Origin: Bacillus nitratireducens
GTDB lineage: Bacteria > Bacillota > Bacilli > Bacillales > Bacillaceae_G
Assembly (NCBI RefSeq): GCF_001884135.1
Contig: NZ_MAOC01000010.1
Location: 1 to 36,778, forward strand
Direction of reading: 5' to 3'
DNA: 36,778 nt
Below are positions 22,848 through 31,298 of this stretch, piece by piece. The translations under genes were made by a program, and so were the position numbers. The notes below the pieces were generated by a model. It was not told where the DNA came from. It ran no database searches and worked only from the letters and a program-made list of their open reading frames with translations. How positions within the stretch are numbered: position 1 is the stretch's first letter; every line of letters starts with the position of its first letter.

Positions 22848-23796
22848 AATTTACATATTACATGAGAATAAGGAATGGACGAATCATTTAGTGAAAAGGT
22901 TGGAAGAACTGGAGTTACCGTATGAGGAATGGCTTTTAAATGAGGGAACACTGCCGTTAGAACAAGAACCTCCCCAAGGTGTTTTTTATAGCCGCATGAG
23001 TGCTTCTTCACATACGAGAGGGCATCGGTATGCACCTGAGCTGACTGAAGGGGTTCTTGCTTGGTTAGAGGGATACGGACGAACAGTATTTAATGGGTCT
23101 CGTGCATTACGTCTTGAAGTAAGCAAATTGAATCAATATGCAGCATTAAGAAAATTTGGGATACAAGTGCCGAAAACAATTGGTGCTGTTGGCCGTGATC
23201 ATATAGTAAAAGCGGCAAGGGAGTTAGGGGAAGTACCGTTCATTACAAAGCATAACCGTGCAGGTAAAGGCCTTGGTGTTCAGCTGTTTCATTCCATTGA
23301 TGCTTTAGAACAATATTTGGATGGTCCGGCGTTTGAAGAACCCATTGATGGAATTACTTTAATCCAGCAATATATTGAAGCGCCAGAACCATATATTACA
23401 CGTTGTGAGTTTGTAGGCGGCGAGTTTGTATATGCGGTTAAAGTAGATACATCAGAAGGATTTGAGCTTTGTCCGGCAGATGCGTGCTCTATTCACGATG
23501 CTTTTTGCCCAGTAGGAGAAGAGAGTAAGAAAGAGTCGTCATCAAAATTTGAAATTATATCAGATTTCCAAGAGCCGATTATTGAGCAGTACAAAGAGTT
23601 TTTGAAAGAAAATGAAATTACCGTCGCTGGTATTGAATTTATTCGCAGTTCGGATGGAACAATTTATACGTATGATATTAATACAAACACAAACTATAAT
23701 TCTGATGCAGAGTCTGTAGCGAATCAATTTGGTATGCTGGAGCTTGCTAAATTCCTTGGAATAGAATTAGAAAAACAAGTAGAGTCAGTTAAATAA
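22840..23796 (+). CDS. RimK-like ATP-grasp ligase
   Basis: 318 residues with the ATP-grasp fold: a short N-terminal domain, SKLNQYAALRKFGIQVPKT entering the central domain, and the nucleotide loop PFITKHNRAGKGLGV at about 145-160. QQYIEAPEPYITRCEFVGG follows, and the Mg site AGIEF...YTYDINTNTNY comes near residues 265-290. RimK-type enzymes join a carboxylate to an amino acid or peptide, using ATP. The substrate cannot be told from sequence. Second gene of the S-box operon, overlapping the monooxygenase stop codon. It would act on a sulfur-linked amino acid or peptide, by inference from regulation. Confidence 0.8.
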   Translation: MSKIYILHENKEWTNHLVKRLEELELPYEEWLLNEGTLPLEQEPPQGVFYSRMSASSHTRGHRYAPELTEGVLAWLEGYGRTVFNGSRALRLEVSKLNQYAALRKFGIQVPKTIGAVGRDHIVKAARELGEVPFITKHNRAGKGLGVQLFHSIDALEQYLDGPAFEEPIDGITLIQQYIEAPEPYITRCEFVGGEFVYAVKVDTSEGFELCPADACSIHDAFCPVGEESKKESSSKFEIISDFQEPIIEQYKEFLKENEITVAGIEFIRSSDGTIYTYDINTNTNYNSDAESVANQFGMLELAKFLGIELEKQVESVK

Positions 23797-23813
23797 TGTT
23801 GATTAAAAAATAA

Positions 23814-23827
23814 GGTTCTGGTGCAAA
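23814..23827 (+). repeat. IS6-family-like terminal repeat
   Basis: GGTTCTGGTGCAAA resembles the outer end of IS240/IS6-type elements (GGTTCTG-TGCAAA) as I recall them. It stands alone, 30 nt before a broken kinase fragment; no transposase follows. Confidence 0.4.
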
Positions 23828-23856
23828 TATAGGAAAAAAGAAGAGATAGCACATTT

Positions 23857-23966
23857 TATCGGTGAAAGATCGTTCGGTAGAGGAGCTGTAGTTGGTGGGA
23901 AAAGGTTAGGATACCTTGATGCAGGTTGGGGTTATCTTTACGGAGATTGCGGGTAGTTTGAAATAG
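23857..23966 (+). pseudogene. Fragment of dihydroxyacetone kinase 3' end, copy 3
   Basis: Starts TATCGGTGAAAGATCGTTCG, matching the kinase gene from about 18002. It then jumps to the last 90 nt and ends with the kinase stop codon. The missing part of the intact gene is bounded by the direct repeat AGTTGGTGA. A second deletion of 10-11 nt lies near GATGCAGGT. The frame is broken. Confidence 0.85.
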
Positions 23967-23976
23967 GAATGAGAAA

Positions 23977-24011
23977 ATCCCCTCTGCCTTGTGGTGGAGG
24001 GGATTTTTTTA
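23977..24011 (+). terminator. Terminator copied with kinase fragment 3
   Basis: ATCCCCTCTGCC-TTGT-GGTGGAGGGGAT and seven T. It may now serve the S-box operon, whose last gene ends 180 nt upstream. Confidence 0.8.
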
Positions 24012-24122
24012 TAGTTGATTGATATATCTAAAAAAGAAGTGGCGAAACAAATGAACAAAAGTAGTTAGAAAATTCTATGCTTACTTTTTCAGTATAATAG
24101 TTATAGATGAAAGGAGCATGTG

Positions 24123-25127
24123 ATGTTTAATTTTATAATTGCTGGGGCTTTATTGTTTATATTATTTTTATTTTTATTTTTATTTTTTAAAGATCGGAGA
24201 CGAATTAGTTTAGCTTTTATTCTCACATTAAGTTTAGGCTGTTTCTTCCTAAGTATTTTTGATGCTTTATCAAAATCAGAGGTTAATGAGTTTTCTCGCT
24301 TATTATTATTAGGAATAGTTTTTGGATTAATCCCTTTAGGGATATTGTTTGTTGCTCTGTATCTTTTATTTAATGGAAAAGTTATGATGCAACGTGAAGG
24401 AAGAAGATTGGGTAATTTATTATCTTTATTATTGAGTTTTGCAGTATTTGGTATTATTGGTTTATTAATGAAACTTGCATTTAGTGTGTATCATCCTAGT
24501 TTCTATATGTATTATGTAACAGTCGTACTGTTATTTTTATACTTTGCATATATATTTATGAGTTACTTAACTTATGCAGTACTTTATCATTTTATAAAGG
24601 TAAAATACATACCTGATTTTATTATTGTTTTGGGGTCAGGTTTAATTGGTGGGGATAGAGTGCCTCCATTATTAGCATCTCGTTTGGATAAAGGGATGGA
24701 TGAGTATATTAAGTATGGCCGTATCCCTAAAATTATAGTTTCTGGTGGACAAGGTCCAGATGAATTAGTAAGTGAAGCGGCTGCTATGAAAAAATATTTA
24801 GTGGAAAAAGGCATGAATGAGAAAGATGTGTTAACGGAAGATAAGTCTCGAAACACATTGCAAAATATGCTATTTTCTAAAAAGATTATGGACACTATAA
24901 AAACTGACCACAAGAGTATATTTGTTACAAATAATTATCATGTATTTAGAGCTAGTATTTATGCAAGATTATCTGGTTTGAAATGTGAAGGTGTTGGTTC
25001 TAACACAGCAAGATATTATTTACCAAGTGCATTTTTACGAGAATATATCGGTATATTAGTCATGTATAAATGGTGGCATGCTACTTTTGTAGCTATTTTA
25101 TTGTTATTTGTATTGTGGTCGATGTAG
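24123..25127 (+). CDS. YdcF/SanA-like membrane protein (DUF218)
   Basis: 334 residues. The N-terminal half has four or five membrane helices, and the C-terminal half the DUF218 domain, closed by a last membrane helix. Domain motifs: FIIVLGSGLIGGDRVPPLLA, KIIVSGGQG followed by SEAAAMKKYLVEKGM, DKSRNTLQNM, and VTNNYHVFRASIYAR. The family includes SanA and ElyC, which affect envelope integrity. The ATG at 24123 follows AAAGGAG at 6 nt; a GTG 3 nt earlier is too close to the site. Confidence 0.85.
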   Translation: MFNFIIAGALLFILFLFLFLFFKDRRRISLAFILTLSLGCFFLSIFDALSKSEVNEFSRLLLLGIVFGLIPLGILFVALYLLFNGKVMMQREGRRLGNLLSLLLSFAVFGIIGLLMKLAFSVYHPSFYMYYVTVVLLFLYFAYIFMSYLTYAVLYHFIKVKYIPDFIIVLGSGLIGGDRVPPLLASRLDKGMDEYIKYGRIPKIIVSGGQGPDELVSEAAAMKKYLVEKGMNEKDVLTEDKSRNTLQNMLFSKKIMDTIKTDHKSIFVTNNYHVFRASIYARLSGLKCEGVGSNTARYYLPSAFLREYIGILVMYKWWHATFVAILLLFVLWSM

Positions 25128-25140
25128 TTATACTATTTTG

Positions 25141-25168
25141 AATGCTCCAGTATCGGAGCATTTTTTTA
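25141..25168 (+). terminator. Terminator of the YdcF-like gene
   Basis: AATGCTCC-AGTAT-CGGAGCATT and a T-run. Confidence 0.8.
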
Positions 25169-25297
25169 TTTTATTTCACTTTTCATAGGAGGGCTATTCA
25201 TAAAAAAGACCCCCCATAAGGTGCCGTCCTCTGTATTTTAATTTACTATCTCACGCATTTCCCCCTGCATAAAAAATATTTCTCAACATTTTATTTG

Positions 25298-25334
25298 TTG
25301 AAAAAGATTGAATATTCTCTATAAAGAGAATATT
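25298..25334 (+). promoter_or_regulatory. Promoter of the inhA-type gene with a dyad over the -10 box
   Basis: TTGAAA (25298-25303) and TATAAA (25320-25325) are 16 nt apart. AATATTCTC and GAGAATATT form a perfect dyad that exactly brackets TATAAA. Each arm contains ATTCTCT, one change from the SinR half-site GTTCTYT. A repressor bound here would block the -10 element. SinR is known to affect inhA1 expression in this group. Confidence 0.55.
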
Positions 25335-25388
25335 ATGTTTCTATCGGCAAAAAAAACGATAATTCGCAGACACTGGGGAGGAAATGCA

Positions 25389-27773
25389 TTGAAAAAGAAT
25401 AAGAAGTTAAAACCTTTATCAGTTTTAGCAACAGCGGCAGTACTAAGTAGTAGTTTTGCTTTTGGAAGTCATGCGGCGGCTGAAACACCAACACCATCTC
25501 TACCAATAGATGAGCATTTAATACCGGAGGAGCGTTTGGCAGAAGCGCTAAAACAACGGGGCGTAATTGATCAATCTGCATCACAAGCTGAGACGTCAAA
25601 GGCTGTCGAAAAATATGTTGAGAAAAAGAAAGGGGAAAACCCTGGTAAAGAAATCTTGACGGGAGATAGTCTTACGCAAGAAGCTTCTGATTTTATGAAA
25701 AAAGTAAAAGATGCAAAAATGAAGGAAAATGAAAAGGCGCAACAGCCAACAGTAGGGCCAGTAGCTGGACCAGGTGCAGGATTGAATTCTATTAAATTAA
25801 ATGGAAAAGTCCCTACTGCACCAGCGAAGCAAGAAGAGTACAACGGTGCTGTTCGAAAAGATAAAGTGCTTGTTTTACTCGTAGAATTTAGCGATTTTAA
25901 GCATAACAATATTGATCAAGAGCCAGGATACATGTACTCTAAGGACTTTAATCGTGAACATTATCAAAAAATGTTATTTGGTGATGAACCATTTACTCTA
26001 TTTGATGGATCGAAGATTAATACATTTAAACAATATTATGAAGAACAATCTGGCGGGAGCTACACAGTTGATGGAACTGTAACGGAATGGCTTACTGTTC
26101 CAGGGAAAGCTTCAGATTACGGTTCGGATGCAGGAACTGGTCATGATAATAAGGGTCCTTTAGGGCCACGTGATCTTGTGAAAGAAGCATTAAAAGCAGC
26201 GGTAGCAAAAGGAATTAATTTAGCAGACTATGATCAATTTGATCAATACGATCAAAATGGTGATGGAAATAAAAACGAGCCAGATGGCATTATTGATCAT
26301 TTAATGGTTGTACATGCTGGCGTGGGTCAAGAAGCTGGCGGCGGTAAATTGAAAGATGATGCAATTTGGTCTCATCGTTCAAAACTTGGATCAAAACCAT
26401 ATGCGATTGATGGCACAAAATCTTCTGTTTCGAATTGGGGCGGAAAGATGGCTGCATACGATTATACAATCGAGCCTGAAGATGGAGCGGTTGGTGTGTT
26501 TGCGCATGAGTATGGTCATGATTTAGGCTTACCAGATGAGTACGATACAAAGTACTCAGGACAAGGTGAACCTATTGAGTCATGGTCTATTATGAGTGGC
26601 GGCAGCTGGGCTGGAAAAATTGCAGGAACAGAGCCAACAAGTTTCTCACCACAAAATAAAGAGTTTTTCCAAAAGAATATGAATGGCAACTGGGCGAATA
26701 TCGTTGAGGTAGATTATGATAAACTTCGCACGGGAGTCGGTGTTGCAACATATTTAGATCAAAGTGTTACAAAATCAAAACGACCAGGAATCGTTCGTGT
26801 TAACTTGCCAGACAAAGATATTAAAAATATCGAGTCAGCATTTGGTAAGAAGTTTTATTACAGCACAAAAGGAAATGACATTCATACAACACTTGAGACA
26901 CCAGTATTTGACTTAACAAATGCAACGAATGCTAAGTTCGATTATAAAGCATTCTACGAACTTGAAGCGAAGTATGATTTCCTTGACGTATATGCGATTG
27001 CAGAAGACGGAACGAAGACACGTATTGATAGAATGGGCGAAAAAGATGTAAAAGGCGGAGCAGATACAACTGATGGTAAGTGGGTTGATAAATCATACGA
27101 TTTAAGCCAATTCAAAGGGAAAAAAGTAAAACTGCAATTTGAGTATTTAACAGATATTGCAGTAGCTTATAAAGGATTTGCGTTAGATAATGCTGCATTA
27201 ACTGTCGATGGGAAAGTTGTTTTCTCTGATGATGCAGAAGGTCAGCCAGCAATGATGTTAAAAGGATTTACTGTATCTAACGGATTGGAACAGAAAAAAA
27301 ATAACTACTATGTAGAGTGGAGAAATTACGCTGGTTCTGACACGGCGTTACAACATGCACGTGGTCCAGTCTTTAATACAGGAATGGTTGTATGGTATGC
27401 GGATCAAAGCTTTACAGATAACTGGGTAGGCGTTCATCCAGGTGAAGGATTCTTAGGAGTAGTAGATTCTCATCCAGAGGCAATCGTAGGTACATTAAAC
27501 GGACAACCGACTGTGAAGAGCAGTACGCGTTATCAAATTGCCGATGCTGCATTCTCATTTGATCAAGCGCCAGCATGGAGAGTGGATTCGCCAACTCGCG
27601 GTATCTTTGACTATAAAGGATTACCAGGGGTTGCAAAATTTGATGACTCTAAGCAGTACATCAACAGCGCGATTCCAGATGCAGGACGTAAGTTACCGAA
27701 ACTAGGATTGAAGTTTGAAGTAGTAGGTCAAGCTGAAGACAAGTCTGCAGGTGCAGTTTGGATTCATCGATAG
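25389..27773 (+). CDS. inhA: Immune inhibitor A, secreted M6 metalloprotease
   Basis: A secreted zinc protease that degrades host antimicrobial proteins and other secreted proteins. 794 residues, as in InhA of B. thuringiensis. Signal peptide [20 protein letters not shown]... to about residue 33, then a propeptide. The M6 catalytic domain has the zinc motif [12 protein letters not shown] (first His at residue 373) and [12 protein letters not shown]-terminal immunoglobulin-like region and metal sites follow. TTG start with GGGGAGGA 6 nt upstream; longer in-frame starts lack a site and disrupt the signal peptide. The neighbours are not the sinIR genes I recall next to inhA1, so it may be another paralogue (inhA2 type) or a rearranged copy. 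Confidence 0.93.
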   Translation: MKKNKKLKPLSVLATAAVLSSSFAFGSHAAAETPTPSLPIDEHLIPEERLAEALKQRGVIDQSASQAETSKAVEKYVEKKKGENPGKEILTGDSLTQEASDFMKKVKDAKMKENEKAQQPTVGPVAGPGAGLNSIKLNGKVPTAPAKQEEYNGAVRKDKVLVLLVEFSDFKHNNIDQEPGYMYSKDFNREHYQKMLFGDEPFTLFDGSKINTFKQYYEEQSGGSYTVDGTVTEWLTVPGKASDYGSDAGTGHDNKGPLGPRDLVKEALKAAVAKGINLADYDQFDQYDQNGDGNKNEPDGIIDHLMVVHAGVGQEAGGGKLKDDAIWSHRSKLGSKPYAIDGTKSSVSNWGGKMAAYDYTIEPEDGAVGVFAHEYGHDLGLPDEYDTKYSGQGEPIESWSIMSGGSWAGKIAGTEPTSFSPQNKEFFQKNMNGNWANIVEVDYDKLRTGVGVATYLDQSVTKSKRPGIVRVNLPDKDIKNIESAFGKKFYYSTKGNDIHTTLETPVFDLTNATNAKFDYKAFYELEAKYDFLDVYAIAEDGTKTRIDRMGEKDVKGGADTTDGKWVDKSYDLSQFKGKKVKLQFEYLTDIAVAYKGFALDNAALTVDGKVVFSDDAEGQPAMMLKGFTVSNGLEQKKNNYYVEWRNYAGSDTALQHARGPVFNTGMVVWYADQSFTDNWVGVHPGEGFLGVVDSHPEAIVGTLNGQPTVKSSTRYQIADAAFSFDQAPAWRVDSPTRGIFDYKGLPGVAKFDDSKQYINSAIPDAGRKLPKLGLKFEVVGQAEDKSAGAVWIHR

Positions 27774-27790
27774 AATAAGGTGAAATTAAG

Positions 27791-27842
27791 AGGGAGCTGC
27801 CCTATAAGTTGGTGAAACCGACTTATGGACAGCTCTCTTTTT
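27791..27842 (+). terminator. Terminator of the inhA-type gene
   Basis: A long stem, GAGCTG and ATAAGT in the left arm pairing with ACTTAT and CAGCTC in the right, around TGGTGAAACC; T residues follow. Confidence 0.8.
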
Positions 27843-27997
27843 ATTGTAGAAACCATAATGAAAATATGATTTTTTGCATATTTTTAAATTTAATATATCC
27901 TCCGAAAAGTTTTAATTGTATAATGTTTTTTGTCATATTCTTCTAGATTTTTCGACAAAAAATAACAAAAATAGAAGACGTATTGGGAGAATGCATT

Positions 27998-29737
27998 ATG
28001 TACATAAAACTATTAAAATCAATTACATCATTATCACTTATTGGTGGTGCTTTATTATATACAAATGGCAGTGATGTGAAAGCTGCTGAAGCGGGCGTTT
28101 TTTCTGATGTACCAACATCGCACTGGTCCTATCCGGCGATTAAAGATTTAGCGGGTAAAAATATTATTTCAGGTTATGGAAATGGAAAGTTTGGTTTTGG
28201 TGATGTTGCGACGCGGGAGCAAGTTGCAGCGTTAATTTATCGTGTGTTAGTACCGAATAAGCAAGGTGGTACGTTTAGTAATGATGGTGCTCGTTATGTA
28301 TTACAAGATGGGTCTATTTTAAACAATCCGTATCGTGATATTCGCTCAGGTTCTACAATGTTTCCGGAAGAGGTTTTAACGTTAACGAAATTAGGGATTT
28401 TTAAAGGTGATGGAAATGGCGGTTTTAGACCGAAAGATTCTGTTAGCCGCGCAGAAATGGCGCAAATTATTAAAAATGCGTTCCAAGTTTCAGCTAAACA
28501 AAAACATACATTTAATGATGTTCCAAATGGATTTTGGGCAGAAAACGCGATTAGTGCGGTGCAGTCAAACGGGATTGCATCTGGTACAGGGGACGGGAAA
28601 TTTGAACCAGCTAAAACGGTAACGCGTGAACAGTATGCACAGTTTTTATATAATGCATTGAAATATAAAAAGCCTGAGGTTGCGGTGCAAGATACAGGAG
28701 ATGCGGCATTATTAACAGCATTCAAAAATGAAGTGCAAACACGTATTAATACGTACGAAACGAACATTACACTTCCATATAAAACGAAAAATAGTAATCA
28801 GGAAGAAGTAATGAAGACACTTTTTAACGCCTATAAAGAAGTTGCAAGTAAAAATGAGTATACAAATTATAATAGATCGAATGTTTCATATGGAATTTCT
28901 GGATCACCTGGAAATTATACATTTAAGCTAAATATTACATATCGCGAAACGAAAGAACAAACAGAGTATGTGATGAAACAAGCGAAAGCGATCGTTTCTT
29001 CTATTATTCAAACAGGAATGGATGATCATGAAAAAGTGAAGGCGATTCATGATTATGTTGTAAAACATGTTTCTTACGATACGTCTTATAAAGCGTATAC
29101 AGCATATGAGGCACTCGCGAATCGTTCTGCCGTTTGCCAAGGTTATACACTATTAACCTATCAATTATTAAAAGAAGCTGGAATTGAGAATCACTTTGTA
29201 GTAGGGACTGGAGACGGTCAGCCTCATGCTTGGAATTTAGTGAAAATCGATAACAAATGGTACCATCTCGATACAACATTTGATGATCCAGTGCCAGATG
29301 TACAAGGCCGCGTAACATATTCATATTTCAATTTATCTGACGAGCAAATTGCAAGAAATCATGAGTGGAACCGCGTGGACTATCCGCAGGCTACAACAAA
29401 CTATTATAGTACATTAACAAATAAAATTGCGGCAGGTGGTACGAAAACTCCTGCATACCAACAAATTTTGAAAGATACAAAGTTAAATTATTTAGGAAAT
29501 GAATACATCGCGAATAGCTATAATGAATTAAAAAGTAAAATGCAGCAGCGCTATAGTGCAAAGCCAGAAAAGATTGAAGTGTTGTATAAGCAATCAATGA
29601 ATGGTGCATTACAAGATGTGAAAAAGGCAATTGGAGAAATCGGTTATCCAAAAGGATCAAACCGTGTTTCTTATAAAGCGGAGCCGTATAATGCAAAAGA
29701 AGGGTATTCTTTGGTGACGATTACGTTTACGTATTAA
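27998..29737 (+). CDS. S-layer-homology protein with transglutaminase-like domain
   Basis: 579-residue surface protein. A signal peptide (about 1-32, ending KAAEAG) is followed by three SLH motifs, starting FSDVPTSHWSY, YRDIRSGSTMF and FNDVPNGFWAE. They anchor it to pyruvylated cell-wall polysaccharide. A linker leads to a transglutaminase-like domain with the full triad: Cys380 (AVCQGYTL), His410 (QPHAWN) and Asp425 (HLDTTFDDP). Such domains act as proteases or cross-linkers; the substrate is unknown. The ATG at 27998 has GGGAGA 8 nt upstream. Monocistronic, between two strong terminators. Confidence 0.88.
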   Translation: MYIKLLKSITSLSLIGGALLYTNGSDVKAAEAGVFSDVPTSHWSYPAIKDLAGKNIISGYGNGKFGFGDVATREQVAALIYRVLVPNKQGGTFSNDGARYVLQDGSILNNPYRDIRSGSTMFPEEVLTLTKLGIFKGDGNGGFRPKDSVSRAEMAQIIKNAFQVSAKQKHTFNDVPNGFWAENAISAVQSNGIASGTGDGKFEPAKTVTREQYAQFLYNALKYKKPEVAVQDTGDAALLTAFKNEVQTRINTYETNITLPYKTKNSNQEEVMKTLFNAYKEVASKNEYTNYNRSNVSYGISGSPGNYTFKLNITYRETKEQTEYVMKQAKAIVSSIIQTGMDDHEKVKAIHDYVVKHVSYDTSYKAYTAYEALANRSAVCQGYTLLTYQLLKEAGIENHFVVGTGDGQPHAWNLVKIDNKWYHLDTTFDDPVPDVQGRVTYSYFNLSDEQIARNHEWNRVDYPQATTNYYSTLTNKIAAGGTKTPAYQQILKDTKLNYLGNEYIANSYNELKSKMQQRYSAKPEKIEVLYKQSMNGALQDVKKAIGEIGYPKGSNRVSYKAEPYNAKEGYSLVTITFTY

Positions 29738-29780
29738 AAATAACCTAGATCCATTTAAGGGATCTAGGTTATTTTTTTAT
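29736..29780 (+). terminator. Terminator of the SLH/transglutaminase gene
   Basis: AATAACCTAGATCC-ATTTAA-GGGATCTAGGTTATT plus seven T. Confidence 0.85.
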
Positions 29781-29788
29781 ACCTTAAT

Positions 29789-29845
29789 TTGACATATACA
29801 GTCAGACTGTATAAAATAAAACTATACAGTTGAACTATATAGTTT
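29789..29845 (+). promoter_or_regulatory. PadR promoter with two palindromic operators
   Basis: TTGACA (29789-29794) and TAAAAT (29812-29817) are 17 nt apart. The spacer holds a 19-nt perfect palindrome, TATACAGT-CAG-ACTGTATA (29795-29813). Downstream of the -10 is a 27-nt palindrome with one mismatched pair: arms AAACTATA and TATAGTTT, inner AGTT-G-AACT (29819-29845). Both share the TATA-CAGT pattern, so the same protein, most likely PadR itself, could bind both and repress its operon. Confidence 0.75.
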
Positions 29846-29878
29846 GACTATATATTTAACGTTACATTGGAGGTCTTT

Positions 29879-30193
29879 ATGAATAGAGATAAAAATTTAC
29901 CATTAACGGAAACAACGTATTACGTTCTTTTAGCTTTATTAGAGCCAGCACACGGATATTTAATTATGCAAAAGGTGGAGGAACTTAGTAATCATCAAGT
30001 GAAAATCGCAGCGGGTACATTGTATGGTGCGGTTGAAAATTTATTAAAACAAGGGTTAATAGAATCGGTAAAAAGTGAAGATAAACGAAGAAAAGTGTAT
30101 GTCATTACTGAACGTGGGAAAGAAGTATTACATTTAGACTTTATGAGAATGCAGCACATTATTGAGGTTACAAAAGGTTTATTACACGTATAG
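29879..30193 (+). CDS. PadR family transcriptional regulator
   Basis: 104 residues, a short PadR (winged-helix, dimerising through its C-terminal helix). Motifs LTETTYYVLLALLEPAHGYLI and KIAAGTLYGAVENLLKQGLIE followed by KRRKVYVITERGKEVL are typical. It is followed after 13 nt by a DUF2812 membrane protein, a common pairing. The ATG at 29879 follows TGGAGG; a TTG 12 nt upstream overlaps that site. Palindromic operators in its promoter indicate autoregulation. Confidence 0.88.
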   Translation: MNRDKNLPLTETTYYVLLALLEPAHGYLIMQKVEELSNHQVKIAAGTLYGAVENLLKQGLIESVKSEDKRRKVYVITERGKEVLHLDFMRMQHIIEVTKGLLHV

Positions 30194-30206
30194 TTAGGGG
30201 GAAACG

Positions 30207-30821
30207 ATGATGTGGAGATTGAAATTCTTTTTAGACTTTGAGAAAGAGGAAAAATGGTTAGAAGAGATGGCTTGGAAAGGCTATCAACTAAAAAGTAATA
30301 CATTCGGTTATAAATTTAGAATCGCAGAACCGGAAGATACGACAATTAAAATAGATCATAGAATATTTAATAGAAGAAAAGATTTTATTAATTACTGTAC
30401 ATTATTTGAAGATAGTGGCTGGAAGCATATAGCCGGTAATTGGTGGTCAGGCACGCAATATTTTAAAAAGGTAGATGAGGAAAGTGAAGATGACATTTTT
30501 TCAGATCAAATGTCACGAGCAGGGAAGTACAAGCGTCTATCTAAGACATTTTTAGAATTGGCGATATGTTATTTGCCGCTGTTAATCCTATTTATGTTTA
30601 ATAATACAATTGATCTAGGAGCGATTTTAAATCCGAAAGACTTATACTATACACCAGGATTATGGGATATGCATGGTGCAGCATTTGTAGGATCCTTCTT
30701 ATTTGAAACACCATTTGCATTAATGAGGGGCATTTCATGGTTGTTTATCCCAGCTGCGATTGGTATGTTTTTCTTTTTCTCATATAAAGCAAATCGATTG
30801 TATGAAGAGAGAAAATACTAA
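30207..30821 (+). CDS. DUF2812 membrane protein
   Basis: 204 residues. The N-terminal soluble part (about 1-95) has the DUF2812 pattern: FFLDFEKEEKWLEEMAWKGY, the FNRRKDFINYCTLFEDSGW region and a WWSGTQYFKK motif. Two or three membrane helices follow. DUF2812 genes almost always lie behind a PadR regulator. The role may be membrane-stress signalling with that regulator. TTAGGGGGAAACG precedes the two adjacent ATG codons. A terminator follows. Confidence 0.82.
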   Translation: MMWRLKFFLDFEKEEKWLEEMAWKGYQLKSNTFGYKFRIAEPEDTTIKIDHRIFNRRKDFINYCTLFEDSGWKHIAGNWWSGTQYFKKVDEESEDDIFSDQMSRAGKYKRLSKTFLELAICYLPLLILFMFNNTIDLGAILNPKDLYYTPGLWDMHGAAFVGSFLFETPFALMRGISWLFIPAAIGMFFFFSYKANRLYEERKY

Positions 30822-30824
30822 GAG

Positions 30825-30862
30825 GACCCCCTTAAAGCTGATGCTTTGAGGGGGATTCTTTT
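30825..30862 (+). terminator. Terminator of the padR-DUF2812 operon
   Basis: ACCCCCTTAAAGC-TGAT-GCTTTGAGGGGG is nearly perfect and is followed by ATTCTTTT. Confidence 0.8.
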
Positions 30863-30958
30863 GAATTTGTAAATGGTATACTCGGTTGTAATTAACATTA
30901 ATTCCCTTTATTGGTGTTTGAATGTGATGTGATTTTGATAATAATATTCCTTAGGAGG

Positions 30959-31054
30959 ATGATTATCATTAATATACTTTTAGGTGTCATCACTGCTATT
31001 GTCCTCTTATTAATCGCTGCATGGACTACAAAAAGACCTAATACAGACGACTAG
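30959..31054 (+). CDS. Possible 31-residue membrane peptide
   Basis: MIIINILLGVITAIVLLLIA followed by a short polar tail (AWTTKRPNTDD). AGGAGG at 30953-30958 directly abuts the ATG, which leaves no spacing. A start at ATC (30965) or ATT (30968) would be normally spaced, so a rare start codon is possible. Family unknown. Confidence 0.4.
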   Translation: MIIINILLGVITAIVLLLIAAWTTKRPNTDD

Positions 31055-31083
31055 CATAAATAAACTATTGTATTTCTCAATGA

Positions 31084-31197
31084 ACAAAACAACTTAACAT
31101 GGTAAAATAATATTTGGATGGGAGTCCAATATATATTATTAAAATTAAGATGGTTCAAGTCGGAGAAAGGCACCTTAGGGTGTCTTTTCTTTTTTCT
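31084..31197 (-). repeat. Dispersed ~110-bp repeat, copy d (inverted)
   Basis: Reverse complement matches 9888-9998 with few substitutions and a 4-nt insertion. Contains GTCGGAGAAAGGCACC and ATTTGGATGGGAGTCCAAT. Confidence 0.8.
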
Positions 31198-31298
31198 AAA
31201 TGAGAGTTTTGGCTTAAAGAAGATAAATCTTCAACGGATTATTGTCATGAATATATTGATAAAGTTCATCAATATATTTGTAGAAAGGAGGAATTCAA

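Noticed and set aside
25242-25276. Possible PlcR box upstream of the inhA-type gene
   Set aside because: The best 16-nt match (ending CCTGCATA) fits the right half of TATGNAN4TNCATA but misses three conserved positions in the left half.
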